A DNA stretch of 64,000 nucleotides from Streptomyces sp. NBC_01283 (GCF_041435335.1 NZ_CP108430.1:9210001-9274000), one strand, 5' to 3'. Counted from the stretch's first letter, positions 43,304 to 52,572 are shown. Program-made: numbers and translations. The notes: generated by a model from the sequence alone, not told the origin.

Positions 43304-43357
43304 GGGTCAGATCTCCTCATGCGTGCAGGGACTTCGAGCGGGGTGAGGTCGTCGGGG

Positions 43358-44257
43358 CTACTGCGCCATGGGCATCGAGGCCAGCATGTGTTCCACCGCC
43401 GCCAGCACATTCCTCGTCGCCACCGCGGCTGCCGGGACGATGTCGGCCATGAGGAGATATCCGTGCACCAGGCCCGGAGCGGGCACATGGTGCACCTCGA
43501 CGCCGTCGGCAGCCAGCCGCACCGCAAGCTCGACACCCTCGTCGTGCAGCGGGTCGAACTCGGCCGTGCCGATCACCGCGGGCGGCAGCCCGCGGTGATC
43601 GGCACTGAGCAGATCGATCTCCGGATCGGTGCGGTGCGCCGGGTCCGGCACGTACTGGTCGTAGTACCAGTGCAGGTCCTCGACCTGCGAGAGGTACCCC
43701 GAGCCGTACTTGCGGGCGGACTCCGACCGCAGCTGAGGATCGGCCGGCGGGTACACCAGCAGCTGAGCGGCGAAACCGATGCCGCCGTGGTCACGGTGGT
43801 GCATGGCGATCCCCATGGCCAGGGCCCCGCCCGCGCTGTCCCCGGCGATCACATGGTGGCGGCCGGGGAAGGCGCGCTCCGCCCACTCGGACGCGGCGAT
43901 GCCGTCCCGCAGTGGACCGGGGTGGGGATGCTCGGGCGCGCGCCGGTAGTCGACGGAGACGACGACCGCGCCGAGGACGGAGGCGATGGCACGGCACACC
44001 GGGTCGTGCGTGTCGACGTCACCGACCGTCCAGCCGCCCCCGTGCAGGTACGTCACCAGACGCCCCCGGTCGGTGGGCGGCAGATACGTCCGGACGCCGA
44101 ACTCACCGTCGCCGGCGTCGATCAGCTGGTCCTTCGTCTCGATGCCCGCATGCCGCGCGGTCGCGCGGCGCACATGCGCCGCCTGCGCGGCATAGCGCTC
44201 GCGCAGCTGTGCCAAGGGAGCGCGCTCGCCGGTTCGGGTCGGCTGCCGGCCTGCCAT
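43358..44257 (-). CDS. HSL-family alpha/beta hydrolase (esterase)
   Basis: A 299-residue carboxylesterase of the hormone-sensitive-lipase group. The oxyanion motif HGGGWTVGD is at about 71-79. The nucleophile is in VIAGDSAGGALAMGIAM (about 136-152, GDSAGG). The acid is in GTAEFDPLHDEG and the His in PGLVHGYLLMAD (about 266-277). It lies between the aldo/keto reductase and FAAL genes in the minus-strand operon. It could release or trim an acyl ester or lactone of the product. Confidence 0.85.
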   Translation of the reverse strand: MAGRQPTRTGERAPLAQLRERYAAQAAHVRRATARHAGIETKDQLIDAGDGEFGVRTYLPPTDRGRLVTYLHGGGWTVGDVDTHDPVCRAIASVLGAVVVSVDYRRAPEHPHPGPLRDGIAASEWAERAFPGRHHVIAGDSAGGALAMGIAMHHRDHGGIGFAAQLLVYPPADPQLRSESARKYGSGYLSQVEDLHWYYDQYVPDPAHRTDPEIDLLSADHRGLPPAVIGTAEFDPLHDEGVELAVRLAADGVEVHHVPAPGLVHGYLLMADIVPAAAVATRNVLAAVEHMLASMPMAQ

Positions 44258-44308
44258 TGGATCAAGGCGCGGACGAAACGGTCCATGGCCAAGAGGGCTC
44301 TCCTTGAG

Positions 44309-45343
44309 TCACACCAGCGGAGGATTCAACGGTTTGAATCCGCGTAGCCGGCTGTACATGTGGTACGGGTACGGCGCGGTGACCGAGCTGACCTTGTCGA
44401 GCCGGGACAACTGCTCGGCGTCCAACTGCCAGCCGATCGCGCCCAGGTTGTCCCGCAGCTGCTGTTCGTTGCGCGCACCGATGATGACCGTCGCCACTGT
44501 CGGCCGGGTCAGCAGCCAGTTCAGAGCCACTTGAGGAACGGTCCGGTCCGTCTCGGCGGCGATGTCATCGAGCACGTCGACCAGGTCGTAGAGCCGTTCG
44601 TCGTCGATGGGCGGAGCGGCCGCGGCGGTCCGATGCAGCCGGCTTGCCTCCGGCAGCGGCTGGCCCCGGCGGATCTTCCCGGTCAGGCGGCCCCAGCCCA
44701 GCGGGCTCCAGACCACCGCGCCGATGCCCTGGTCGTGGGCGAGCGGCATGAGCTCCCACTCGTAGTCACGGCCGGCGAGCGAGTAGAAGACCTGGTGCGC
44801 GACGTACTTGGAGAATCCGTGCCGGTCGGCGGCGGCCAGCGATTTCATCAGCTGCCAGCCGGCGAAGTTCGACGCCCCCACGTAGCGGATCTTGCCCGAG
44901 CGGACCAGGTCGTCCAGCGCCGCGAGTGTCTCCTCGACCGGGGTGCCGGAGTCGAAGACGTGCAACTGGAACAGGTCGATGTGGTCGACGCGCAGCCTGC
45001 GCAGCGAACCCTCGACCGCCTTGATCAGCCGAGACCGCCCCGTACCCATCTCATGGGGACCGGAGCCGGTGGGCGTGCCCGTCTTGGTCGACAGCAGCAC
45101 CCGGTCCCGGCGCCCGGCGATCGCCGCACCGAGCAACTCCTCCGACTTGCCCTCCGAGTACACGTCCGCGGTGTCGAACATCGTCACACCGGCGTCCAGA
45201 CAGATGTCGACCATGCCCCGCGCCTGCTGCTCGTCGGTGTCGCCCCAGGCGCTGAACAGGCTGCCGCGGCCGCCGAAGGTGGCCGCGCCCAGACTCAGTA
45301 CCGGGACGTGCAGTCCGGAGGCTCCGAGCCGTCGGTATTCCAT
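44309..45343 (-). CDS. aldo/keto reductase
   Basis: A 344-residue NADPH-dependent aldo/keto reductase. The catalytic tetrad is visible as Asp and Tyr in TMFDTADVYSEGKSEELLGA (about 54-73), Lys in VLLSTKTGTP (about 82-91) and His in IDLFQLHVFDSG (about 120-131). IRYVGASNFAGWQL and VATVIIGARNEQQLRDNL are the typical barrel and cofactor segments. Within the KAS III/FAAL operon it could reduce a beta-keto or aldehyde group on the growing chain. Confidence 0.9.
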   Translation of the reverse strand: MEYRRLGASGLHVPVLSLGAATFGGRGSLFSAWGDTDEQQARGMVDICLDAGVTMFDTADVYSEGKSEELLGAAIAGRRDRVLLSTKTGTPTGSGPHEMGTGRSRLIKAVEGSLRRLRVDHIDLFQLHVFDSGTPVEETLAALDDLVRSGKIRYVGASNFAGWQLMKSLAAADRHGFSKYVAHQVFYSLAGRDYEWELMPLAHDQGIGAVVWSPLGWGRLTGKIRRGQPLPEASRLHRTAAAAPPIDDERLYDLVDVLDDIAAETDRTVPQVALNWLLTRPTVATVIIGARNEQQLRDNLGAIGWQLDAEQLSRLDKVSSVTAPYPYHMYSRLRGFKPLNPPLV

Positions 45344-45371
45344 GACCGTCTCCTCTCCAGCGACTCCGCGG

Positions 45372-46379
45372 TCACCAGTCGATCAGCGTGAGGGAGACGG
45401 CGAACCCGCCGCCCATGCCGAGCATCAGGACGCGATCGCCCCGGCGCAGCGCCCCGGAGCGGGCCGCCTGGTCGAGGGTGAGCGGGACCGACGCGGAACC
45501 GACGTTGCCGAACTCGCCGACCGTGCGGTGCAGCGTGGCGCCCGGCAGGTCGAGCTTCGACCACAGGTCGTCGAGCATGACTCCGTTGGCCTGGTGCGGG
45601 ACGACATGGGCGATGTCGGCAGGCAGCACCTCACAGTCGTGCAGGAACTGCTTCACGAGGCCGGGCACCGTATTGATGATGAAGTCCCGGACGGTGCGTC
45701 CCTCCATCGAGAAGTACTGCAGACCCGCGTCGTGCGCTGCCGGATCGTAGGGCTGCCGGCTGCCGCCCGCCGGTACGACGACGAGGTCGGACATGTCGCT
45801 GTACATGTGGAACGCCGTTGTACGGATCGCACGGTCACCATCGCCCGGCCCGATGACCGCGGCGCCGGCGCCGTCGCCGAAGAGGATCACGGTCTTCTTG
45901 TCCGCCGGGTCGAGGATCTGCGAGTACAGGTCGGCGCCGATGACCAGACCGTAGCCGCCGGACTTGGCGATGATCCCGTGGGCCACGTCCAGGGCGAAGG
46001 AGAAGCCGGCGCAGACCGCGTTGACGTCGAAAGCCGAGACGCCGGGCGTGGCCCCGCCCAGGTTCTGGTGCACGAACACCGCGGTGGCCGGCTGCTTGTG
46101 GTCCGGGGTCGAGGTGGCGACGACGATGGTGGACAGCTGGTCAGCCGTGATTCCCGCGGCCTCTAGGGCTCTGCGCGCGGCGCCGGTGGCCAGGTCGGAG
46201 GTGGCCTGCCCCGGTTCGGCCCAGCGGCGCTCGTGGATGGCGGTCTTCCGTACGATCCAGGCGTCGTCGACCCCGGCGGGCGTACCGACCTCGGTGTTGG
46301 ACACCACACGGTCCGGGACGTACGACCCGGTGCCGAGTATCGCGACAGGTGCTGAAGGCACAGGCATGGGCGAACTCAT
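45372..46379 (-). CDS. ketoacyl-ACP synthase III (FabH-like), complete triad
   Basis: A 335-residue KAS III. The nucleophile Cys123 is in SAFDVNAVCAGFSFALDVAH, His262 in AHVVPHQANGVMLDD and Asn292 in GEFGNVGSASVPLTLDQ, with FGDGAGAAVIGPGD in the core. The ATG overlaps the upstream gene's stop (ATGA), so it is translated together with the Ser-type KAS III at 46376. It should condense an acyl starter with malonyl-ACP, or act in a complex with the Ser-type partner. Confidence 0.9.
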   Translation of the reverse strand: MSSPMPVPSAPVAILGTGSYVPDRVVSNTEVGTPAGVDDAWIVRKTAIHERRWAEPGQATSDLATGAARRALEAAGITADQLSTIVVATSTPDHKQPATAVFVHQNLGGATPGVSAFDVNAVCAGFSFALDVAHGIIAKSGGYGLVIGADLYSQILDPADKKTVILFGDGAGAAVIGPGDGDRAIRTTAFHMYSDMSDLVVVPAGGSRQPYDPAAHDAGLQYFSMEGRTVRDFIINTVPGLVKQFLHDCEVLPADIAHVVPHQANGVMLDDLWSKLDLPGATLHRTVGEFGNVGSASVPLTLDQAARSGALRRGDRVLMLGMGGGFAVSLTLIDW

Positions 46380-47443
46380 TCCGTGACGTCGGCGGGCAGG
46401 GCGAAGTCCGTGGTGGCCTCGGGCCACTCGGGTACCGAATCGATCTCCAGCACCGCCACAGTCAGCGAGTAGCCGCCGCCGGCACTGACCAGGAGCACCA
46501 GATCGCCCTCATGGACGTGCTTCTTCTCCACGAGCCGTGCCACGCCCGCGAGCAGGTCGCCCGCGCCCAGGTGCCCGGTGTAGCGGCCCCAGTCCATCAG
46601 CGAGCGGTCGGCCGTGATGCCCAGCGGCTGGAGGAACTGGGCGTCCATCAGGCCGTGCCCCATGTTGGGCATCAGGATCTTGGCGAAGTCGTCCAGCTTG
46701 TGCCCGGTCTTGTCGAGCACCGAGCGGACGATGTCCTGCAGCGCCACCTCGGCGCGCTGCATCACCGACTCCTTGCCGACCTTGGCCAGGTAGGACTTCT
46801 TGGGCGCGCGCAGATCGTCGACCTTGGGCTGCGGGGCAGTGGTGAAGGGATGGTTCCCGCGGTGCAGCGGCTCCAGCGAGGCGTCGGTGTACGACTCGAC
46901 GGCGTGGATGCGGGCGAAACCGCCGGCGGTGGACAGAACCATGGCCGTGGCCCCGTCACCGACGACGATGCCGTACGCGCCCCGCCACCGGTCCATGCCG
47001 GGCAGGCAGAACCGGTCCGACGTGGTGATCATGGCGCTCGTGCCGCGGCCGGCCTGGAGCTGCGACATGGCCAGGTCCATCGCGACCATGCCGCCGTTCG
47101 ACAACTGCTGCACGTTCACCGCGAAGGCGTTGGTGACGCCCAGCTCCCGCTGGATGTAGGGGGCGGAGGTCCAGCAGTAGTCACGGCCCTGGTGATACAC
47201 CGACGCGTGTACGAGCACGTCGAGCCGGCCGCCGGCCACGTGCGCGGCACGGTCGAGCGCGCGCCGCGCCGCGAATGCCGCCATGTCGGGGACCGAGGTC
47301 TCGTCCGCGACGACGGGCAGACAGACCATCTTGTTCTCTTCGAAATCCTCGGCAGCGTACTTGCCTGCGGCCACTGCTTCCCTTGCCGATTCGGCGGGCG
47401 GAATCCAGGCGGCTGCCGACGCGATGTAGACAGGAGCGGTCAT
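46376..47443 (-). CDS. KAS III-like acyltransferase with Ser nucleophile
   Basis: A 355-residue thiolase-fold protein. FAVNVQQLSNGGMVAMDLAM (about 107-126) aligns with the FabH Cys loop but has Ser115 in place of Cys. At the His position the sequence reads ILMPNMGHGLMDA, and at the Asn position YTGHLGAGDLL, so the usual His and Asn are not where FabH has them. The QQxSNGG signature belongs to the CerJ/ChlB3/DpsC-like branch, several members of which transfer acyl groups instead of condensing. GGAGGAAG precedes the ATG. A role in esterifying or amidating the product is possible. Confidence 0.8.
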   Translation of the reverse strand: MTAPVYIASAAAWIPPAESAREAVAAGKYAAEDFEENKMVCLPVVADETSVPDMAAFAARRALDRAAHVAGGRLDVLVHASVYHQGRDYCWTSAPYIQRELGVTNAFAVNVQQLSNGGMVAMDLAMSQLQAGRGTSAMITTSDRFCLPGMDRWRGAYGIVVGDGATAMVLSTAGGFARIHAVESYTDASLEPLHRGNHPFTTAPQPKVDDLRAPKKSYLAKVGKESVMQRAEVALQDIVRSVLDKTGHKLDDFAKILMPNMGHGLMDAQFLQPLGITADRSLMDWGRYTGHLGAGDLLAGVARLVEKKHVHEGDLVLLVSAGGGYSLTVAVLEIDSVPEWPEATTDFALPADVTE

Positions 47444-47628
47444 TCTTCACTTCCTCCGAGTTCGATGCCCGCGGATAGAATTCCTCCGCCGGAATGAAAT
47501 TCACGCTACCAGCGCCGCCCCGATGGTCCGCATATTAAATCCTCACGCCTTGTGCTCGATATTGCACAGTCGTGATATGGCGGCCGACCGCGTTATCGAT
47601 GGGTGAGCAATTGATCTCGCCGGGCGGA

Positions 47629-49209
47629 TCACAGGGGGATGTTGCCCCGCAGCGTCCGCGGGGCGAGAGCCGATTCGTTGCGCAGCGCGCGCAGAGCCCC
47701 GGCGATGTGCGTGCGCGTGGACGAAGGGGTGATGACCGCGTCGATGAAGCCGAGGTCGGCCGCCACGTACGGCGTGCAGTAGCGGTCCTGGTACTCCCGC
47801 TCCAGCTCCGCGCGGACCGCCTCGATGTCGCCGCCCTCGGCCTGCACCTGTGCGAGGTGGCGGCGGTGCACGATGCTCGTCGCGCCCTGCGCCCCCATGA
47901 TCGCGATCTCCGCGGTGGGCCAGGCCAGGTTGACGTCGGCGCCGAGGTGCTTGGAGCCCAGCACGTCGTACCCGGCGCCGTACGCCTTGCGCGTGATCAC
48001 GGTGACCATGGGGACCGTCGCCTCCGCATAGGCGTAGATCAGCTTTGCGCCGCGCCGGATGATCCCGCTCCACTCCTGGGTGGTGCCGGGCAGGAAACCG
48101 GGCACGTCCACGAACGTCAGGATCGGCACGTTGAACGCGTTGCAGGTCCGCACGAAGCGCGCCGCCTTCTCGGCGGCGTCGATGTCCAGGCAGCCGGCGA
48201 AGTGCAGCGGCTGGTTGGCGACGACGCCGACGCTACGCCCCTCGATGCGGGCGAAGCCCACGAGGATGTTGCGCGCGAACAGCTCCTGGACCTCCAGGAA
48301 CTCACCGTCGTCCACCACGCCTTCGATCGCCTCGTGCATGTCGTACGGCTCGGTGGGGGAGTCCGGGATCAGCGAGTTCAGCCTCTTCTCGAGGTCCTGC
48401 GGCGCGCGGTCGACCAGCGGCTTGCCCGTCCTGTCCATGGCGTCGAAGACCGGGGCCTCGGTGGCGTTGTTGTCGGGCAGGTGGGACAGCAGCACCCTGA
48501 CGTAGGAGATGGCGTCCTCCTCGTCCTCGCCCAGGTAGTGCACGTTTCCCGACTTCGTGCTGTGCGTCCTGCCGCCGCCGAGGTCCTCGAAGCCGACGTC
48601 CTCGCCGGTGACCGTCTTCACCACGTCGGGGCCCGTGATGAACATGTGCGAGGTCTGGTCGACCATGACCACGAAGTCGGTGAGCGCGGGGGAGTACGAG
48701 GCGCCGCCCGCGCAGTACCCCATGATCAGCGAGATCTGCGGGATCTGGCCCGACGCCTGCACGTTGCGCTGGAAGATCTCCCCGTACATCGCCTGGGACT
48801 CCACACCCTCCTGGATGCGGGCACCGCCCCCGTCGTTGATGCCGATGAGCGGCCGTCCCGACTTCATCGCCAGTTCCATGATCTTCAGGATCCGGCGGCC
48901 GTGCACCTTGCCGAGCGAGCCTCCCTTGTAGCTCGCGTCCTGGCTGAAGACACAGACGGTGCGGCCGTCGACGTCCCCGTATCCGGTGATGACGCCGTCG
49001 CCGTACTCGCCGTCCGTGTCCGCCTCGGACTCGGGGCGGGCGAACCGGTCGATCTCGACGAAGGAACCGGGATCCATGAGGAGATCTATGCGCTCCTGAG
49101 CGGTCAGCCTCCCCTTTGAATGCTGCTTCTCGGCCATCCGGACCGAGCGTGCGGCAATGGCTTCACGGCGTCGATGCAGGTCGTCGATCGCATCCCGCAT
49201 GCTGCCCAT
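47629..49209 (-). CDS. acyl-CoA carboxylase carboxyltransferase (beta) subunit
   Basis: A 526-residue PccB/AccD-type protein. GRTVCVFSQDASYKGGSLG and INDGGGARIQEGVESQAMYG in the N-terminal crotonase domain form the CoA and oxyanion sites. VPILTFVDVPGFLPGTTQEW and RKAYGAGYDVLGSKHLGADV in the C-terminal domain bind carboxybiotin. ATG 49209 was chosen because GGAGGG lies 5-6 bp upstream; ATGs at 49200 and 49230 are alternatives. No biotinylated alpha subunit is in the window, so it must use a chromosomal one. It would supply malonyl- or methylmalonyl-CoA for the KAS III enzymes. Confidence 0.9.
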   Translation of the reverse strand: MGSMRDAIDDLHRRREAIAARSVRMAEKQHSKGRLTAQERIDLLMDPGSFVEIDRFARPESEADTDGEYGDGVITGYGDVDGRTVCVFSQDASYKGGSLGKVHGRRILKIMELAMKSGRPLIGINDGGGARIQEGVESQAMYGEIFQRNVQASGQIPQISLIMGYCAGGASYSPALTDFVVMVDQTSHMFITGPDVVKTVTGEDVGFEDLGGGRTHSTKSGNVHYLGEDEEDAISYVRVLLSHLPDNNATEAPVFDAMDRTGKPLVDRAPQDLEKRLNSLIPDSPTEPYDMHEAIEGVVDDGEFLEVQELFARNILVGFARIEGRSVGVVANQPLHFAGCLDIDAAEKAARFVRTCNAFNVPILTFVDVPGFLPGTTQEWSGIIRRGAKLIYAYAEATVPMVTVITRKAYGAGYDVLGSKHLGADVNLAWPTAEIAIMGAQGATSIVHRRHLAQVQAEGGDIEAVRAELEREYQDRYCTPYVAADLGFIDAVITPSSTRTHIAGALRALRNESALAPRTLRGNIPL

Positions 49210-49413
49210 TTTGGCCCTCCACCGGTTCATCAATGGCCCCCGGTCCTGATGGGGATTTGGATGATATATCTCGGGGTCGGGCGCGGGCACGCGAAAATGA
49301 ATTACCAATACAGATGTCTGAGGAATTCATAAAATTCTGTGCAGGATGCATGCGGGGTGCGGGCGGGCGGAATTCGAGGAGTGGATTCGTTACGCTCGCG
49401 ACGGCCGTGCTCG

Positions 49414-49450
49414 GACGTTCAACTGCCCATTGAAAAACAGTTGAACGGTC
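49414..49450. terminator. inverted repeat at the TetR stop (GTTCAACTG type)
   Basis: GACGTTCAACTG and CAGTTGAACGGTC form a hairpin with a loop containing TGAAAAA. It overlaps the stop codon of the TetR gene that ends at 49449 and separates it from the carboxylase gene. A perfect version with the same core words occurs at 52643-52680. Confidence 0.65.
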
Positions 49451-50171
49451 AGTTCGGCTCCGCATCCGATGTTTTCGGTGTTCCCGATGTCTCCAGGGCC
49501 TGTGCGAGCAGGCCGTCGACGAAGGCCCGAAGCCCCTGCGCGAAGGTGTCCTGTCCGGCCAGCGCCCCCCACCGGTCGGCGATGGCGGCCAGGTGCGGGA
49601 GCCGGGCCGGGCTGTCGGTGTTGCCGAAGTAGGCGTTGAGGCCGGCAGGGTCCCGCTCGTCCATCTCGCGGTGGCGGGTGTGCGTGCGCACCAGGATCTC
49701 GCCGACCGTGTAGTACCAGATGCTGCGAAAGATCTGGACGGACTGCTCGGGGGTGCATCCGGCGTCGACGACTCCGGCCAGGACCGCCTCGACCAGCGAC
49801 AGGAACGAGTCGCCGAGCCGGGCGATGAACCCGTCGGTGGTGAGAACCTCCGCCGCCCAGGGCCACGCCGCCAGACCGTCGTGGATCGCGACGCCGGCCG
49901 TGATGATCCGCTCCCGCGGTTCGCTCGGCATCTCGGGATGCGGAATCTGCTCCGCGTACTCGTGGATCAGCAGGAACAGCAGGTCGTCCTTGGCCCGCAC
50001 ATGCGAGTACAGGGTCGTCGGCGCGACACCGATCTCGGCCGAGAGCCGGCGGATCGTGAGCTTCTCCCAGCCGTACTCGTCGATGAGCCCACGCGCCGCG
50101 GCCAGGATCTGCTTGCGGGAGGTCAGCGGGGGGCGGCCGACGGGCCGGCGTGGTTCGTTCGATCGGGGCAT
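49449..50171 (-). CDS. TetR-family repressor of the adjacent MFS exporter
   Basis: A 240-residue TetR regulator starting MPRSNEPRRPVGRPPLTSRK. The helix-turn-helix is LTIRRLSAEIGVAPTTLYSH (about 41-60). The C-terminal domain resembles TetR_C-type ligand pockets. It is not of the ArpA group. It is divergent from a 14-helix MFS transporter gene with a palindrome between them, so it most likely represses that exporter until the product or another toxic compound binds. Confidence 0.85.
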   Translation of the reverse strand: MPRSNEPRRPVGRPPLTSRKQILAAARGLIDEYGWEKLTIRRLSAEIGVAPTTLYSHVRAKDDLLFLLIHEYAEQIPHPEMPSEPRERIITAGVAIHDGLAAWPWAAEVLTTDGFIARLGDSFLSLVEAVLAGVVDAGCTPEQSVQIFRSIWYYTVGEILVRTHTRHREMDERDPAGLNAYFGNTDSPARLPHLAAIADRWGALAGQDTFAQGLRAFVDGLLAQALETSGTPKTSDAEPN

Positions 50172-50241
50172 CGCCCCATCATGCCCGCCGCGACACCCCG
50201 TGTATGACCTGCGCGGTCGACACCCAGCGGCCACCGCTGCT

Positions 50242-50265
50242 AATTTCAGAACGCATTCGGAAATT
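50242..50265. promoter_or_regulatory. palindromic operator between TetR and MFS genes
   Basis: Outer arms AATTTC and GAAATT and inner arms GAA and TTC around CGCA form a 24-bp imperfect palindrome in the 130-bp divergent region. It is 37 bp upstream of the exporter start and 70 bp from the repressor start, the expected location of the TetR binding site. Confidence 0.65.
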
Positions 50266-50301
50266 CGACTGGCACGACCGGACAAAGAGGGGCTGGGTGC
50301 G

Positions 50302-51750
50302 GTGGCAAGTACGCAAGTAGCGAGTGGGAAGACAATCGTCGCGAGCGGCGCGCGGCCGGGGACCACCCTCGCCGCCGTCTCCGTCGTGCAGTTCATGGTG
50401 TCGCTGGACCTGACGGTGGTGAACGTCGGGCTCCCTCGCATCGGCAGCGGGCTCGGCTTCAGCGAGGTGGGCCTGACCTGGGTGATCCACGCCTACGCCC
50501 TGACCTTCGGTGGCCTGCTCCTGCTGGGCGGCAAGATCGCCGACCGGTACGGGCACAAGCGCGTGATGCTGTTCGGGCTCGGCCTGTTCGGCCTCGCCTC
50601 GCTCGTCGGCGGCCTCGCGCAGGCCCCCGGCCAGCTGGTGGCCGCCCGTGCCGCGCAGGGCGTCGGTGCCGCCGCACTGGCGCCGGCCGCGCTGGCGCTG
50701 CTGGCCTCGACCTTCCCCGGTGGCAAGGAGCGGGTGAAGGCCTTCGGCATCTGGAGCGCGGTGAACGCCGCCGGCGGCGCCGTCGGCGTCCTGGCCGGCG
50801 GCCTGCTCACCCAGTACGCGGGCTGGCAGTGGGTGATGTACATCAACCTGCCGATCGCCGCCCTCGCGCTGGCCCTGGCCTGGCGCGGCATCGCCCAGGA
50901 CGGCCCGGCCGGGCGCCGCGGCCGTCCGGACGTGCTGGGCGCCGTGCTGGCCACCTCGGGGGCGGCCCTGCTCGTGTTCGGTGTGGTCCGCACCGATCAG
51001 AACGCGTGGACCTCGGCGACCACCCTGACCACCCTGACGATCGCCGTCGCCCTCCTGGCCGCGTTCGTCCAGGTCGAGCGGACCACCAAGCGTGACCCGC
51101 TGATCCGCCTCGGCCTGCTCGCCAACCGCTCGGTGGCGGGCGCCAACCTCTACGCGCTCCTGTTCGGCGGCGCCATGGCCTCGGCCCTGTACTTCGTCTC
51201 CCTCTATCTCCAGCGGGTGCTCTCCAGCAGCCCGGCCCGGACCGGAGTCGAGTTCCTGCCGTTCACGCTGGGCGTCGTCGTCGGCTCCACCCTCGCGGTG
51301 AAGCTGGGCTACAAGTTCGCCCCGCGGTCCGTCCTGATCACCGGCGGCACGCTGGCCGCGCTGGGCTTCGCCTGGTTCGGCCTGTTCCGCGCGGACGGTT
51401 CGTTCCTGGTCGACGCCCTCGGTCCGTCGATCCTCGCCAGTGTCGGCATCGGGCTGTGCCTCGCGCCGGCTGTCTCCATCGCCACCGGTGGCGTCGCGCC
51501 CCACGAGGCGGGTGCCGCCTCCGGCGTGCTGAACAGCACACGCCAGATCGGTGCCTCGCTGGGCCTCGCTGCCCTCGGAACCGCGGCCAATGCCCGCACC
51601 GGAGAAGTGGTCACGCCCGCCAGCCTCACCGACGGGTACGCGCTCGGCATGTTCGCAGGCGCCGGCCTCCTCGTCTGCGCCGTCCTCATCGCGGTCTTCG
51701 TCCTGCCACGGCCCGGCCAAACCACCGCCGCGGGAGCGCAGAAGTCGTGA
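50302..51750 (+). CDS. MFS drug exporter (DHA2/EmrB-QacA type)
   Basis: A 482-residue transporter with about 14 hydrophobic segments. VVQFMVSLDLTVVNVGLPRI is the N-terminal motif D-like segment. LLGGKIADRYGHKRVMLFGL is motif A. GLLTQYAGWQWVMYINLPIA is motif C of drug/H+ antiporters. The GTG start at 50302 follows AAAGAGGGG. Upstream in-frame codons give no sensible protein. It is divergent from its probable TetR repressor and is the best candidate for self-resistance and export of the cluster product. Confidence 0.9.
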   Translation: MASTQVASGKTIVASGARPGTTLAAVSVVQFMVSLDLTVVNVGLPRIGSGLGFSEVGLTWVIHAYALTFGGLLLLGGKIADRYGHKRVMLFGLGLFGLASLVGGLAQAPGQLVAARAAQGVGAAALAPAALALLASTFPGGKERVKAFGIWSAVNAAGGAVGVLAGGLLTQYAGWQWVMYINLPIAALALALAWRGIAQDGPAGRRGRPDVLGAVLATSGAALLVFGVVRTDQNAWTSATTLTTLTIAVALLAAFVQVERTTKRDPLIRLGLLANRSVAGANLYALLFGGAMASALYFVSLYLQRVLSSSPARTGVEFLPFTLGVVVGSTLAVKLGYKFAPRSVLITGGTLAALGFAWFGLFRADGSFLVDALGPSILASVGIGLCLAPAVSIATGGVAPHEAGAASGVLNSTRQIGASLGLAALGTAANARTGEVVTPASLTDGYALGMFAGAGLLVCAVLIAVFVLPRPGQTTAAGAQKS

Positions 51751-51969
51751 CGTGACGACCAGCGAGCGCCACTCGTCCGGTACTTGCTCGATGAATACGG
51801 TGAACGCGGCCCCTGGCGATCGGGTTCTTCCCCGCCCCGATCGTGAACAGGGGCCGTTTTCGTGCCTTGCCGAAAGGAATCCAGGCGTCTCTATAGACGG
51901 CATGCAGAGTTCACCCAGTCGCGCTGCCCACAATGACGAGTTGTCCGAGGAACTACTCAGGGGGCTTGC

Positions 51970-52572
51970 ATGGGAATCGATGTTCTGGTGTCTGATGACC
52001 TGCATCTGTCCGGCTTCGCGCTGGCCGCACTGCTCGACCGGGACGAGGAAGTCCGCGTCGTCGGCCCGGTGGAAAGCAACTTTGCCGCGCTGCAGTTCGC
52101 CGAGACCTATCGGCCGGATGTGGCGGTCATCAGCTTCGAGGGTGAGGACAGCGACGCGGTCTCTGTCGCCGAGAAGATCGCGAATCTGGGCTGTCGGAGC
52201 ATGCTGCTGGCCACGGCGGTGACGCGGTCGATCGTCCGCCAGGCCTTCGCGGGCGGCATCGCCGGCATCGTCGAGCGCAGCGTGTCACCACGCCAGTTCG
52301 TCGATGCCATCCACCGCGTGCATCAGGGCGAGAGGGTCTTCGACGCGGAGCTGACCGTGGCGGCGCTGAGCAACAGCGACTGCCCGCTCAGCGCGCGCGA
52401 GTTCTCCGTGCTCGAGCACGTCGCCCGGGGGGACACGGTCCCCGAGATAGCGGCCCGGATGCATCTCTCGCAAGGCACCGTGCGCAACTACCTCTCCTCC
52501 ATGGTGACAAAGCTGGGGGCACGCAACCGAATCGACGCGTTGCGCATCGCACGGGACTCGCGCTGGATCTGA
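51970..52572 (+). CDS. orphan NarL/LuxR-type regulator with aspartate-less receiver
   Basis: A 200-residue protein. The N-terminal receiver fold (MGIDVLVSDDLHLSGFALAA) keeps the acidic pair, but the phosphorylation site after strand 3 reads RPDVAVISFEGED with Ser where Asp is expected. The C-terminal LuxR helix-turn-helix is complete: LSAREFSVLEHVARGDTVPE and IAARMHLSQGTVRNYLSSMV with VTKLGARNR. There is no histidine kinase nearby. Such atypical receivers in antibiotic clusters often bind the pathway product rather than being phosphorylated. A strong terminator follows. Confidence 0.85.
   Translation: MGIDVLVSDDLHLSGFALAALLDRDEEVRVVGPVESNFAALQFAETYRPDVAVISFEGEDSDAVSVAEKIANLGCRSMLLATAVTRSIVRQAFAGGIAGIVERSVSPRQFVDAIHRVHQGERVFDAELTVAALSNSDCPLSAREFSVLEHVARGDTVPEIAARMHLSQGTVRNYLSSMVTKLGARNRIDALRIARDSRWI

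Noticed and set aside
50179..52005. A 608-codon minus-strand frame opposite the exporter
   Set aside because: It has shadow composition (Gly, Gln, Glu, Arg-rich) with no family features. The plus strand carries the MFS protein with motifs A and C.
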